Position numbers and translations under genes: made by a program
Assembly (NCBI RefSeq): GCF_030848565.1
Contig: NZ_JAVDDV010000007.1
Location: forward strand, 124,001 to 188,000
Length of the DNA stretch: 64,000 nt
Source: Natronolimnohabitans sp. A-GB9
GTDB lineage: Archaea; Halobacteriota; Halobacteria; Halobacteriales; Natrialbaceae
Reading direction: 5' to 3'
In this document: positions 16,916-25,440 of the stretch, in pieces
Numbering within the stretch: position 1 is the first letter of the stretch
Layout of the letters: each line of letters starts with the position of its first letter
The notes under the pieces: model-generated
Told to the model about the DNA's origin: nothing
Database searches by the model: none
What the model saw: only the letters and a program-made list of their open reading frames with translations

Positions 16916-17851
16916 TTACGACGAGTCGGTGACGAGCCGTTCGTGGGCACACCACAGCGACCGGGTCTCGACGGCCGCGTCGACGATGACCGTCTGCCCG
17001 TCGCGATGAATCGTCGCCGACGACAGCGAGTTGTCGCCAGTCGTGGCCTCGTCGACGAGTGTCTCGAGTAGCTCCCCGGAGAGCCGAGCCGGATCCGCGA
17101 CGACGCCGTATCGAAGCCGGGTGCGAGCCGAGCCCGCCTCGAGGGCGACGCCGAGCGCATTTGCGGCCTCGACGACGGTACCGAGTTCGTCGGGTGCGTC
17201 CGAGAGAGAGTCGAGCAGATGGCTGCGGGTCCCGGATCCAAGATCGGCGTAGACGACGGCGTGGCCGTCGAGCAGCGCCGAAAGGGCCCCATAGCTTGCG
17301 GTCGGTCTGGTCCGGCGTCGAGCCGGGAGGAGGGGTTCGAACGCCGCGTCGAGCCGGCTCCGGGCCCGCGAGCGCGTTCGGCCGTATCCGATCCGGATCG
17401 CCGACGGTCCGACCGCGACCGCGTACGAATCGTTCGAGGCGACGAACCGGCTGTCCCCGTCGTCGCGGCGATCCGCAGCGACGAACTCGAGGTCGTGGTC
17501 CCGAAGCTCAGATTCGATCGCCTGGGTGTCGAACGAACCGGTGACGACTGCGCGGCCACCGACGACGGCGTCGCCGTGGATGGCCGCGCGTCCGGTCACG
17601 CTTGCGATGTCCTCGAGCGAGAGTGATCGTGTTCGGTCGCGTGCGTCCGCGACCAGTGAATCGAGCGGATCGGGGAGTCCGGTAACCTCGATCACCGAAG
17701 GCTCGAGGGTTGCCACGGCCGTCGTCACGGTATCGTCCCGCTGAGTCGACGCGGTGGTAGATTCCGCCGATCCGGCGGTGACACCCGTCGAAAGGGTCGC
17801 TCCGCCGACGAGTGCAAGGGTGGTTCGGAGGAGTGATCGTCTGGGGATCAT
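16916..17851 (-). CDS. Tat-exported protein of unknown function
   Basis: The 311 residues begin with [19 protein letters not shown], a twin-arginine signal ending near an AGSAES cleavage region without a lipobox. The mature part is mixed alpha/beta with repeated [28 protein letters not shown] and [11 protein letters not shown] strands. No recognised catalytic motif is present. The start ATG 17851 has a TATA box (17875-17884) at leaderless spacing. The upstream 35 codons are not conserved-looking. It is divergent from the SppA-like gene by 105 bp. Confidence 0.7.
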   Translation of the reverse strand: MIPRRSLLRTTLALVGGATLSTGVTAGSAESTTASTQRDDTVTTAVATLEPSVIEVTGLPDPLDSLVADARDRTRSLSLEDIASVTGRAAIHGDAVVGGRAVVTGSFDTQAIESELRDHDLEFVAADRRDDGDSRFVASNDSYAVAVGPSAIRIGYGRTRSRARSRLDAAFEPLLPARRRTRPTASYGALSALLDGHAVVYADLGSGTRSHLLDSLSDAPDELGTVVEAANALGVALEAGSARTRLRYGVVADPARLSGELLETLVDEATTGDNSLSSATIHRDGQTVIVDAAVETRSLWCAHERLVTDSS

Positions 17852-17874
17852 CGTCCCCCGATCGTCGCGACGCA

Positions 17875-17884
17875 CATATAAATT
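17875..17884 (-). promoter_or_regulatory. TATA box of the Tat-exported protein gene
   Basis: Read on the minus strand the box is AATTTATATG, 24-33 bp before the start at 17851. It indicates a leaderless transcript. Confidence 0.55.
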
Positions 17885-17956
17885 CAAATTCGTTATTTCA
17901 CGATCAGAAAACACTCTGCTGGAAACACATATCCTTGTTGAGAACGTCACCGACAC

Positions 17957-18865
17957 ATGACTGTTCGACTATGGAAACGACTTACGCGGCGACAGCAGGT
18001 CGCCGCCGTCGCGCTCGTCGCCATCGCGGCGGGTGCACTCGCGGCACCACAGGTCTACGCGTACGCGGACGATTCCGACGGAACGATCGCCGTCGTCGAG
18101 GTCGACGGCGGCATCGATTCGGACAGCGCCCAGGAGTTCGAGGAACAGCTCCGCGAGGTGCGACAGAACGAGTCGATCGATGGCGTCGTCCTCGACGTCG
18201 ACAGCCCGGGCGGTCGGCCCGCCTCGAGCGAGCGGATGTATACGGCGGTCGAACGGACGACGGCGGAGATGCCAGTGATCGCCGCCGTCGATAGTATGGG
18301 TGCCTCCGGTGGCTACTACACCGTCTTGCCGGCCGACGAGATCTACGTTACCTCGTCGTCGGCAGTGGGCAGCGTCGGCGTCGCTGGCGGGGAGCCGATG
18401 CCGTCGGGGCCGGACGAAGGCGACTCCGCACCGGACAAAGGCGGTCCACACCCAGACGACCAGCGAGCAAACGCCCAACTCATCCAGCAGACGTTCGTCG
18501 AGAGCGTGTTCGAACAGCGCGGCGACAGGCTCGAACTCACCCGTGAGGAGGTCGCCCACGCACGGACGTACTACGGAACGGAGGCTGTCGACAACGGGAT
18601 GGCAGACGGGATCGGAACGGTCGACGACGCGATCCACGACGTCGCCACTGACGCCGGACTGGACTCCTACGATGTGGTCACGTACAACGCCACCACGAGC
18701 AGCGGGCTCGGGTTCGGGCTTGACGAACACGGTTCGAACACAAGCGCCAACGTGAATCCATACCAACCACAGCTGATCGCGCCGGAAGTGTGGCACGACG
18801 CCGTCGGCGACTCGAGCGACTGGCCGAACGCACAGCCGGCAGCCGACGGAGGTGAGGGCCAATGA
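17957..18865 (+). CDS. sppA: SppA-like S49 signal peptide peptidase family protein
   Basis: The 302-residue protein has one N-terminal membrane anchor (VAAVALVAIAAGALAAPQVYA) and a ClpP/crotonase-fold domain. The domain starts TIAVVEVDGGI and continues with VVLDVDSPGG. The nucleophile motif DSMGASGGYY has Ser117, and SSSAVGSVGV follows. In Bacillus-type SppA the general-base Lys lies in an ISKGRG-type segment. The equivalent here reads VFEQRGDRLELTREEV with no Lys, so activity is uncertain. A Pro/Asp/Gly-rich insert sits after the GSVGV block. It is coupled by an ATGA overlap to the next gene. SppA enzymes degrade leftover signal peptides. Confidence 0.85.
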   Translation: MTVRLWKRLTRRQQVAAVALVAIAAGALAAPQVYAYADDSDGTIAVVEVDGGIDSDSAQEFEEQLREVRQNESIDGVVLDVDSPGGRPASSERMYTAVERTTAEMPVIAAVDSMGASGGYYTVLPADEIYVTSSSAVGSVGVAGGEPMPSGPDEGDSAPDKGGPHPDDQRANAQLIQQTFVESVFEQRGDRLELTREEVAHARTYYGTEAVDNGMADGIGTVDDAIHDVATDAGLDSYDVVTYNATTSSGLGFGLDEHGSNTSANVNPYQPQLIAPEVWHDAVGDSSDWPNAQPAADGGEGQ

Positions 18866-19893
18866 GTGGACACGGCAGACTGCTGGCCGCGACGTTCGTC
18901 GTTGCGTTCGTTCTGACCGTCGGACTCGTCTCGGTCGGGACGGTGGTGGTCGACGACGGCACCGAGCAGCCGACAGTCGAGAGAGAGCACTTCCAGCCGG
19001 AACACGCACTCCCCGACACGACACCAGACGGCGGCGAGATCGCGATGGACAGTTCCGAGCCCGCAAACGACGTCGTGATCCACACCGGCGACGCGATGGC
19101 GGTCGATCCGATGCAGTCGCTGTTGGCCGACGGCGCCGACCGGGAGCTCTCTACCGGGTCCGTCGGCGGTCCGGAGCGAAGCGTCGGTCCGCTCACCACG
19201 ACCCTCGTCGAAAACGGCCACGCCGTCGAGTTCTACGCCGACGAGTTCGAGGACGGACCGCTACAGCAGAGTCTCGCCGACGCAGACGCGTTCGTAACGA
19301 CCGCACCGGACCAGCTAACCAACGCCGAGCAAGACGCGCTCGAGGAGTTCGCCGACGCCGGCGGCCGCGTCCTGATCACCGCCGACCCGGGCAGTTCCGC
19401 GAGTGTCACGGAACTCGGCTCGACTGCCGGAATCCACGCCGAACCGGGCTATCTCTACAACCTCGTCGAGAACGACAACAACTACCTGAGCATCTACGCC
19501 GAGCCGGAAGATCGGTCGCCGCTGACGGCTGACGTCGAGACCGTCGTCCTTCGAAGCGCCGCGGTGGTCGAGACCACCAAGGGCGAACGCGCAATGACGA
19601 CCGCCGCTGAGACGCGACTGTCGACAACCCGCGAGGCCGACGCCTACTCGGTGGCCGCACACGATGGAGATCTGGCCGTCATCGGCGACTCGAGCTTCCT
19701 GGAGCCCGAAAACGCCTACCGTGCCGACAACAATGTCCTCATCGGCAACGTCGCCGACTTCCTCGTCACCGGGGAGAAAACGGACCAGTCCGGTCCCGAC
19801 GAGCCAAGCGACGTCGATCCGGACTCCCAGGTGCCGGACGACGGACCGGGAGCCGCCGATCAGCTCCCGGACGGGTCAGACTGGCTGCCGTAA
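18862..19893 (+). CDS. Membrane-anchored DUF4350-like protein
   Basis: The 343 residues have an N-terminal transmembrane anchor (LLAATFVVAFVLTVGLVSV) and a large external alpha/beta domain. The domain reads VIHTGDAMAVDP, DAFVTTAPDQLTNAEQDALEEF, DAGGRVLITADPG and LAVIGDSSFLEPENA, with a final VLIGNVADFLVTG helix. The pattern resembles DUF4350/GldG-type (glutamine-amidotransferase-like) domains that lack catalytic residues. The C-terminus is a disordered Asp/Pro tail. The start ATG overlaps the sppA stop (ATGA), so both are made from one mRNA and probably act together at the membrane. Confidence 0.72.
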   Translation: MSGHGRLLAATFVVAFVLTVGLVSVGTVVVDDGTEQPTVEREHFQPEHALPDTTPDGGEIAMDSSEPANDVVIHTGDAMAVDPMQSLLADGADRELSTGSVGGPERSVGPLTTTLVENGHAVEFYADEFEDGPLQQSLADADAFVTTAPDQLTNAEQDALEEFADAGGRVLITADPGSSASVTELGSTAGIHAEPGYLYNLVENDNNYLSIYAEPEDRSPLTADVETVVLRSAAVVETTKGERAMTTAAETRLSTTREADAYSVAAHDGDLAVIGDSSFLEPENAYRADNNVLIGNVADFLVTGEKTDQSGPDEPSDVDPDSQVPDDGPGAADQLPDGSDWLP

Positions 19894-19976
19894 TCGGCGA
19901 CACTAATGGCGGTCCACGCCTGTACTGCTGGGTGAAATCGATGGTCATCATCTGATTTTACCGATACGAGCCGGAG

Positions 19977-20663
19977 TCACATTCCCAGCGTCCCGACCGC
20001 GTAGAACGCGAGAATCGCGAGTCCGAGCGCATAGAGTACGTCCGCCCACAACCACGAGAGCAGGTTCACAGCGTAGATCACGGCGACGACGGGCACCCCG
20101 AGCAACACGACCGGCGACCGACGCCACTCCGCCCGCGAGCGAGTCCAGAGCGCGTTCGCGTCACCAGTGCTGGGAAACGCCTGCAGACCGACGACGAGGC
20201 CGAGCCAGCCCAGGACGACCAGCAGCGCCAGCGTCTCGAGCGACGCGGCATTCGTGACCGCCCACAATCCGCTCACGGTTTCGCCGACGTTCCCGACGAC
20301 GATCGCGTCCGCGACACCGATCGACCACGCGAGCACGCCAAACCCGAGGAAGGCGGCGAGCGAGACGACGGTGTTGACGAAAAACGGCGCGACGCTGATG
20401 ACGAACGACTCCCGGTACCGACCCGGCTGGGCGTGGCGAACGTAGCCGGGTGGATCACCGAACCTGAAATAGACGACCTCGGTGACGGGAACGCCGACGA
20501 ACCGGCAGGCCTGCCGGTGGGCGAACTCGTGGACGACGACACCGGGGGCCATCGCGAGGCGATAGAACACACGGGCCAGCGAGTCGACGACGGCGACGCC
20601 AACCACGACGGCCAGGAGGCCGAGCACGACCGCGACCGCGAACGGGACGGAGTCGACGACCAT
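19977..20663 (-). CDS. M50-like membrane metalloprotease
   Basis: The 228 residues have about five hydrophobic segments and a zinc motif HEFAH in VVHEFAHRQACRF (near residue 40). This is followed by VYFRFGDPPGYVRHAQP, as in haloarchaeal M50/DUF3267-type peptidases. A late LQAFPSTGDANALW may supply the third ligand through its Asp. The expected role is intramembrane or membrane-proximal proteolysis. It converges on the SppA/DUF4350 pair, and the three could form a membrane-protein quality-control neighbourhood (inference). ATG 20663 was chosen because hydrophobic conservation begins there. Confidence 0.75.
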   Translation of the reverse strand: MVVDSVPFAVAVVLGLLAVVVGVAVVDSLARVFYRLAMAPGVVVHEFAHRQACRFVGVPVTEVVYFRFGDPPGYVRHAQPGRYRESFVISVAPFFVNTVVSLAAFLGFGVLAWSIGVADAIVVGNVGETVSGLWAVTNAASLETLALLVVLGWLGLVVGLQAFPSTGDANALWTRSRAEWRRSPVVLLGVPVVAVIYAVNLLSWLWADVLYALGLAILAFYAVGTLGM

Positions 20664-20757
20664 CGATCGCTGAACTATCGTACACGGTGGTAACTCCTTC
20701 GACTGGGAACGTATTTCGACGCGGACTCGAGTCCTGGCCGAGATCGATCCTGGAGCG

Positions 20758-21162
20758 TTACTGAGCGGCCGTTCGAGCGACGTACAGCGTCTCCCGCTCG
20801 AGGGTTCGACGCTCGACCGGTACCGTAGGCTGATCGCCACCCAGTGTCGTAAACAGGAAGGCGGCGTCGGCCCCGCAAGCGACCTCGAGTGCGGGCCGGT
20901 GGAGTTCGGGCGGGAGGTTCAGGGCGTAGATCGCGTCGGCATCGGCGTAGATCGCCGACTCTGGGTCGACGACGTCGTCGCGGACGAATCGGACGCCGTC
21001 GGGTACCGCGCGGTCGTAGACGTCGGTCGCGGTAACGGTCACACCACGGTCGACGAGCGTCGCCGCGACGTCGGTTCGGCGGCCGATTCCGATCTCGACG
21101 ACCCGATCGTAGTCGGCGAGAACCGCGAGTAATTCCCGTTCGTTCCGGTGAGAGTGGGACAC
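20758..21162 (-). CDS. UPF0146 family protein
   Basis: The 134-residue Rossmann-like protein has VVEIGIGRRTDVAATLVDRG near the N-terminus and VTATDVYDRAVPDGVRFVRDD next. DAIYALNLPPELHRPALEVA completes the UPF0146 pattern. The fold resembles an SAM-dependent methyltransferase with a degenerate cofactor loop, and the function is unknown. The best start is GTG 21162 (VSHSHRNERELL). The longer open frame is shadow sequence. It is divergent from archaemetzincin, with about 40 bp between starts. Confidence 0.8.
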   Translation of the reverse strand: MSHSHRNERELLAVLADYDRVVEIGIGRRTDVAATLVDRGVTVTATDVYDRAVPDGVRFVRDDVVDPESAIYADADAIYALNLPPELHRPALEVACGADAAFLFTTLGGDQPTVPVERRTLERETLYVARTAAQ

Positions 21163-21201
21163 GGCGGGACGTTTATGACATCCGCGGCCATAGCCCTTGC
21201 T

Positions 21202-21723
21202 ATGCTCGTCGATATCGTGCCGGTCGGCAACGTCTCCGCTAACGTCAAGCGGGCGGCCTCGGCTGCGTTGCGATCGGTCTACGACTGCGACGTTACGATC
21301 AACGACGCCCAGTCCGTTCCCAACGGCGCCTACGACGCCGACCGGAACCAGTACACCGCCGAAACCTTCATCCAACTGGCCGAGCGGGTCGGCCGGGGGG
21401 AGAAGAACATCGCGATCACGCCACACGACCTCTTCTATCGGCGGCGAAACTACGTCTTCGGACTGGCGTACCTCGACGGCAGCGGCAGCGTCGTCTCGAC
21501 GTACCGCCTGCAGACCTCGAGCGACGGCGGGTTCTCGAACCAAAGCGCCGAGGACATCTTCGAAGACCGGGTTCGCAAGGAGATCGTCCACGAGATCGGC
21601 CACACCTATGGCCTCGAACACTGCGACAACAACCGCTGTGTCATGAACTTCTCGCCGACCGTTCGAGAAGTCGACATCAAAGAGGAGAACCTCTGTGGAA
21701 GCTGTCAACGGATGATTAAGTGA
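21202..21723 (+). CDS. amzA: Archaemetzincin AmzA
   Basis: AmzA is a zinc metalloprotease of the archaemetzincin family. The 173 residues begin MLVDIVPVGNVS. The active site HEIGHTYGLEH (His130, Glu131) is the extended metzincin HExxHxxGxxH. It is joined to the family-specific zinc finger built from C-x4-C-x-M and the late C-x2-C (DNNRCVMNF and NLCGSCQRM). Length and motif order match archaeal AmzA. The natural substrate is unknown. An in-frame GTG at 21148 is rejected because the family begins at MLVDIVP. Confidence 0.93.
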   Translation: MLVDIVPVGNVSANVKRAASAALRSVYDCDVTINDAQSVPNGAYDADRNQYTAETFIQLAERVGRGEKNIAITPHDLFYRRRNYVFGLAYLDGSGSVVSTYRLQTSSDGGFSNQSAEDIFEDRVRKEIVHEIGHTYGLEHCDNNRCVMNFSPTVREVDIKEENLCGSCQRMIK

Positions 21724-21793
21724 ACGCGCCGACGAGCGGCTGTAACTCGCTGTCCCACCGAGAGTTTTCCGTCCGTCGCCCGTAGGTCCAGTA

Positions 21794-22447
21794 ATGGCAG
21801 TGACCGACCCGTTCGAGACGCATATCGACGAGTACGACGCCTGGTACGACGCGAACGAAGGTGCCTACCGGGCCGAGCTGGCCGCCCTGGAGCGAGCCCT
21901 CCCCGACGATCCCGGACGCGCCGTCGAGATCGGCGTCGGTACCGGCCGCTTCGCCGCGTCGCTCGACGTTTCGCTCGGCGTCGACCCCGCTCGATCGCCT
22001 CTCGAGCGAGCACGCAAACGGGGCGTCGAGCCGATCCGCGGGGTTGCCGAGTCTCTTCCTCTCGCCGACGAAACGATCGATCTCGCCGTGTTCGTCACGG
22101 TTCTCTCGTTCGTCACCGATCTCGAGGCGACGCTTGCCGAAACGCGGCGTGTTCTGTCCACAGATGGAACACTCGTCGTCGCCGTCCTCGATCGATCGAG
22201 TCCGGTCGGACAGGTCTACCAGGAACACAAAGACGAGACGATCTTCTATGCCGATGCGTCGTTTCTGTCCGCCACAGAAGCGTGTACGGCCCTCGAGGAC
22301 GCCGGCTTCGTCGTCGAGCGACGGCTCCAGACGGTGTTCGACGACCCAAGCGAACTCGAGGCGTCGAACACCGGAGCCGGCAAGCCGGACGTCCGAACGG
22401 GCCACGGCGACGGCCTGTTCGCCGTGATTCGCGCCGCTCCGGCGTGA
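21794..22447 (+). CDS. SAM-dependent methyltransferase, class I
   Basis: The 217 residues show motif I, AVEIGVGTGRFAASL (about 42-56). The acidic end of strand 2 is LGVDPARSPLERA, motif post-I is GVAESLPLADETIDLA, and FVTVLSFVTDLEATLAETRRVL precedes VVAVLDRSSP. It is a Methyltransf_11-type enzyme with a short C-terminal cap. The substrate cannot be told from sequence. It follows archaemetzincin by 70 bp on the same strand and may be cotranscribed. Confidence 0.82.
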   Translation: MAVTDPFETHIDEYDAWYDANEGAYRAELAALERALPDDPGRAVEIGVGTGRFAASLDVSLGVDPARSPLERARKRGVEPIRGVAESLPLADETIDLAVFVTVLSFVTDLEATLAETRRVLSTDGTLVVAVLDRSSPVGQVYQEHKDETIFYADASFLSATEACTALEDAGFVVERRLQTVFDDPSELEASNTGAGKPDVRTGHGDGLFAVIRAAPA

Positions 22448-22484
22448 CACGACAGTCCGATACTCGAGGTGTACGGCCACACGG

Positions 22485-22883
22485 CTACGACAACAACTGA
22501 CGGATGCGGGCGACGAGTGCGGACGGACTGAACGGTTTCGTCACGTAGTCGTCGGCCCCGAGATCGTAGCCCTCGAGGACGTCTTCTTCACGAGCGCGGG
22601 CCGACACGACGACGACCGGTACGTCCTCGAGGCGATCGTCGTTTCGAATACGGCCCAGCAACCGAAACCCGTCCAGTCCGGGCACCATGACGTCCAGGAG
22701 AACGAGATCCGGCGGTTCTTCGGTAGATAGGTAAGCCCAACACTCCCGGCCGTCGGCCAGTGCCGTCGTCTCGTAGCCACTCGCCTCGAGTTTCTGCCGG
22801 AGCAACCGACGCAGTGAGTCGTCGTCCTCTAGAAGTAACACGTGGGGCGTCTCGTCGGCGCCCGATCGATCGCTCCCTGTCAT
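22485..22883 (-). CDS. Stand-alone response-regulator receiver domain
   Basis: The 132-residue receiver has the acidic pair in HVLLLEDDDSL and the phosphoacceptor Asp in LVLLDVMVPGLDGF. VVVVSARAREEDVLEGYDLGADDY and the switch Lys in VTKPFSPSALV complete the set. No output domain is attached, so it should work by protein contact, as CheY or Spo0F do. No histidine kinase gene is adjacent, and its partner must lie elsewhere. The upstream 236 bp (22884-23119) show no further gene. Confidence 0.9.
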   Translation of the reverse strand: MTGSDRSGADETPHVLLLEDDDSLRRLLRQKLEASGYETTALADGRECWAYLSTEEPPDLVLLDVMVPGLDGFRLLGRIRNDDRLEDVPVVVVSARAREEDVLEGYDLGADDYVTKPFSPSALVARIRQLLS

Positions 22884-23119
22884 CCTCGATTTCGACTCAA
22901 AACGAGCCCGAACTGGCCGGTCGAGGACGGACGCGACTCGAGACGACTCACGGTGCCGATGACGGACCGACGGATTCGCCGTGAGCTTCCGTGGTCGGCT
23001 AACGGATCAGTCGCTGTCGACCACACAGCATCCGACTTCCCACACACCATTCGGTCGACGGTTCCGTGTGGATCCCTAAAGAAGTTACCAAAGAACTGAG
23101 ATTTCGGGTGGACGTCCGG

Positions 23120-24934
23120 TCAGGGCGCGTAGTAGTACTCGCCTTCGGATTTCTGCTGTTTGTCGAGTTGCGAGTCGGGCTTGTTGATACGTGGCCGAGA
23201 GGTTCGTTCGTCCCGACGGAACGTGACCTCGAGGTTTGCCAGGAAGTCGTTCATCCCCTCCCGCATCGTCTGTGGGTTCCCGGCGCGGCCGTGGACGGCG
23301 GGTTCGCCGTCGAAGACCATCAGTCGGTCGGCCAGCAGGTCGATCATGTAGATGTCGTGGTCGATGACCATCACCGTCGCGTCCTGCTGTTCGGCGTAGC
23401 GCCGGATAGCGCTCGTAGCCTGGACGCGCTGTTCGACGTCGAGGTGAGCCGATGGCTCGTCGAGCAGGTACAGATCCGCGGAGTCGGAAAGACAGGCCGC
23501 GATGGCGACTCGCTGGCGCTCACCGCCGGAGAGATCCGAGAGGTTCTGTTCCATGATCCGCTCGAGCTGGAGCGGCTGGGCGATCTCGGTGTTCCAGTAC
23601 GAAGAGCCGAACTGATCGGTGATCGAAGAGAGGAAGGCGTCGACCCGCATGTGCTGGTCGATCGTGACGTACTGGGGTTTGTAGGAGATGTCGAGATCGA
23701 GGTCCGCGTCGCCCTCGTCGGGCTCGAGGTTTCCGGTCAGTAGCTTCGCAAACGTCGATTTCCCGATCCCGTTGGGACCGACGACGCCGAGGACTTCGTT
23801 CTCTCGGATTTCGCCGCCATCGACCTCAAGGGTGAACTCGCCGTCGCCGTAACTCTTTGTGAGATCCGGGTACTCCACGAGCGTGTCGCCGTGGGACCCC
23901 ACACGGGGTGCGTGTTCCTCGAACTGGATGGGATCCGGACGGATCCGCATGTTCTCGTTTTCGAGGTAGCCCGAGAGATACTCGTTGATCCCGTTGCGGA
24001 CCGATTTCGGTGCCGTGATGACACCGTAGGCACCGGGCTCACCGTAGGCGACGTGGAGCGTGTCGGCGAGCAGATCGAGGATCGCGAGGTCGTGTTCGAC
24101 GACCAGCATCGACTTGTCCTCCTCCTCGGCGAGTTCACGGATCAGCCGTGCCGCGGTAACGCGTTGCCCGATGTCGAGATACGGCGTCACCTCGTCTAAG
24201 AAATAGAAGTCGGTGTCTCGAGCCAGCGTCGCCGCGATGGCGACCCGCTGGAGCTCACCGCCGGAGAGGTCGTCGATCGACTGGTCCATGACCGGCTCGA
24301 TCGAGAGCCGTTCGGCCAGTTCGTCGAGGACGTCGCGTTCGTCCGTTCGCTCGAGCAGTTCGCGGGTGTTGCCGTCGAACGTGTTCGGGATCTGGTCGAC
24401 GTACTGTGGCTTGCGGGCCACGGTGACCTCGCCGTCGCGAACGTCGGCGATGTAATCTTGCAGTTCCGTCCCACGGTAGGCTTCGAGGACCTCGTCCCAG
24501 TCGACGTCCTCGTCGTGGCGGCCGAGATTCGGCTCGAGTTCGCCGGCGAGGATGCGGACGGCGGTCGTTTTCCCGATCCCGTTGGGCCCGAGGATCCCCG
24601 TTACGTTCCCTTCCTGCGGTGCGGGGAGTCCGTACAGCGAGAAGGCGTTCTCGCCGTAGCGGTGGGCGGGATCGTCCTGTAGTTCCTCGGGCAGGTTGAT
24701 GATCTCGATCGCGTCGAAGGGACACTTCTCGACGCAGATCCCACAGCTCTCGCCGAGACAGATCTCTTCGGAGATCTGTACCTGCTCGGGCTGGCCCTCG
24801 TCGGTCTCCTCGCCACGAAGGGTGATACACTCCTTGCCCGTCCGGTTTGGTGGACAGTAGTTCTTGCACTCGTAGCTACACCGGTCAGGTTGGCACCGAT
24901 CGAGGTCTACGACGGCGATACTGTCGTCGGCCAT
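23120..24934 (-). CDS. ABCE1/Rli1 ribosome-recycling ATPase
   Basis: ABCE1 splits ribosomes after termination and bridges recycling to initiation. The 604-residue protein has the N-terminal iron-sulfur region with cysteines in CQPDRCSYECKNYC, KECI, ICLGESCGICVEKC and CPFDA for two [4Fe-4S] clusters. Two ABC domains follow: Walker A GPNGIGKTT at 116-124 and GPNGIGKST near 388, with signatures DLSGGELQR and DLSGGERQR. The hinge and length match archaeal ABCE1. ATG 24934 follows the stop of the EMC6-like gene by 2 bp, so the two are one operon with ABCE1 second. Confidence 0.95.
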   Translation of the reverse strand: MADDSIAVVDLDRCQPDRCSYECKNYCPPNRTGKECITLRGEETDEGQPEQVQISEEICLGESCGICVEKCPFDAIEIINLPEELQDDPAHRYGENAFSLYGLPAPQEGNVTGILGPNGIGKTTAVRILAGELEPNLGRHDEDVDWDEVLEAYRGTELQDYIADVRDGEVTVARKPQYVDQIPNTFDGNTRELLERTDERDVLDELAERLSIEPVMDQSIDDLSGGELQRVAIAATLARDTDFYFLDEVTPYLDIGQRVTAARLIRELAEEEDKSMLVVEHDLAILDLLADTLHVAYGEPGAYGVITAPKSVRNGINEYLSGYLENENMRIRPDPIQFEEHAPRVGSHGDTLVEYPDLTKSYGDGEFTLEVDGGEIRENEVLGVVGPNGIGKSTFAKLLTGNLEPDEGDADLDLDISYKPQYVTIDQHMRVDAFLSSITDQFGSSYWNTEIAQPLQLERIMEQNLSDLSGGERQRVAIAACLSDSADLYLLDEPSAHLDVEQRVQATSAIRRYAEQQDATVMVIDHDIYMIDLLADRLMVFDGEPAVHGRAGNPQTMREGMNDFLANLEVTFRRDERTSRPRINKPDSQLDKQQKSEGEYYYAP

Positions 24935-24936
24935 GG

Positions 24937-25272
24937 TTACGCGGTCGCCTCCACGGTGAGCAGGATTCCCCACGTCACGAACCACAGCGCGAACGTCATG
25001 AAGACGATGAACAGGTAGTGTTTCGCCCCGAACTCGTCGTCATCGTAGATGCTCGTGAAGTCGTACAGGACGAACTGACCAAGGATCGCCCCCAACACGA
25101 GCAACAGCGCCCGGGTGTCCGACGCCGCCTCGCTCGCCGCCTCGAGCGACTCGACGTCGCCAACCATCGCCATCGAGGCCAGCGCCGCGGCGACGCCGAG
25201 CAACGCAGCCAGCGCCGTCACGCTGATCGAGCGAATGTGCTCGCGTCGGTCGCTAATCGATTCGGTCGACAT
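24937..25272 (-). CDS. EMC6-like membrane protein
   Basis: The 111-residue protein has three hydrophobic helices (ITVTALAALLGVAAALASMA-like, ALLLVLGAILGQFVLYDF, LFIVFMTFALWFVTWGILL). It has the short conserved SIYDDDEFGAKHYL loop typical of archaeal EMC6-like proteins, relatives of the eukaryotic ER membrane complex subunit EMC6. A role in membrane protein insertion is inferred from the family. It is the first gene of a tight operon with ABCE1. ATG 25272 was chosen over the longer frame to 25410. Confidence 0.8.
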   Translation of the reverse strand: MSTESISDRREHIRSISVTALAALLGVAAALASMAMVGDVESLEAASEAASDTRALLLVLGAILGQFVLYDFTSIYDDDEFGAKHYLFIVFMTFALWFVTWGILLTVEATA

Positions 25273-25374
25273 GAATCGAAGTCTGTGGTCAGCAGTGAAA
25301 AGGGGTTCGGGTTGGATCGCTATCGATAATCGGCAGTGGACGCGCTGTAGATCAGCAACGGTCGCGTTCGCCAT

Positions 25375-25440
25375 ATACTGATTACTGTACCGATGTCCCG
25401 ACGAAACCACGATCTCCCGACGAGCATACTAGTCCGGGTC
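25375..25440. repeat. Partial palindromic element, P4-like
   Basis: ATACTGATTACTGTACCGAT followed by GTCCCGACG matches the left end of the P4 element at 36032 over about 25 bp. The remainder is diverged. It lies between the EMC6-like operon and the stop of the large surface protein. Confidence 0.5.
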
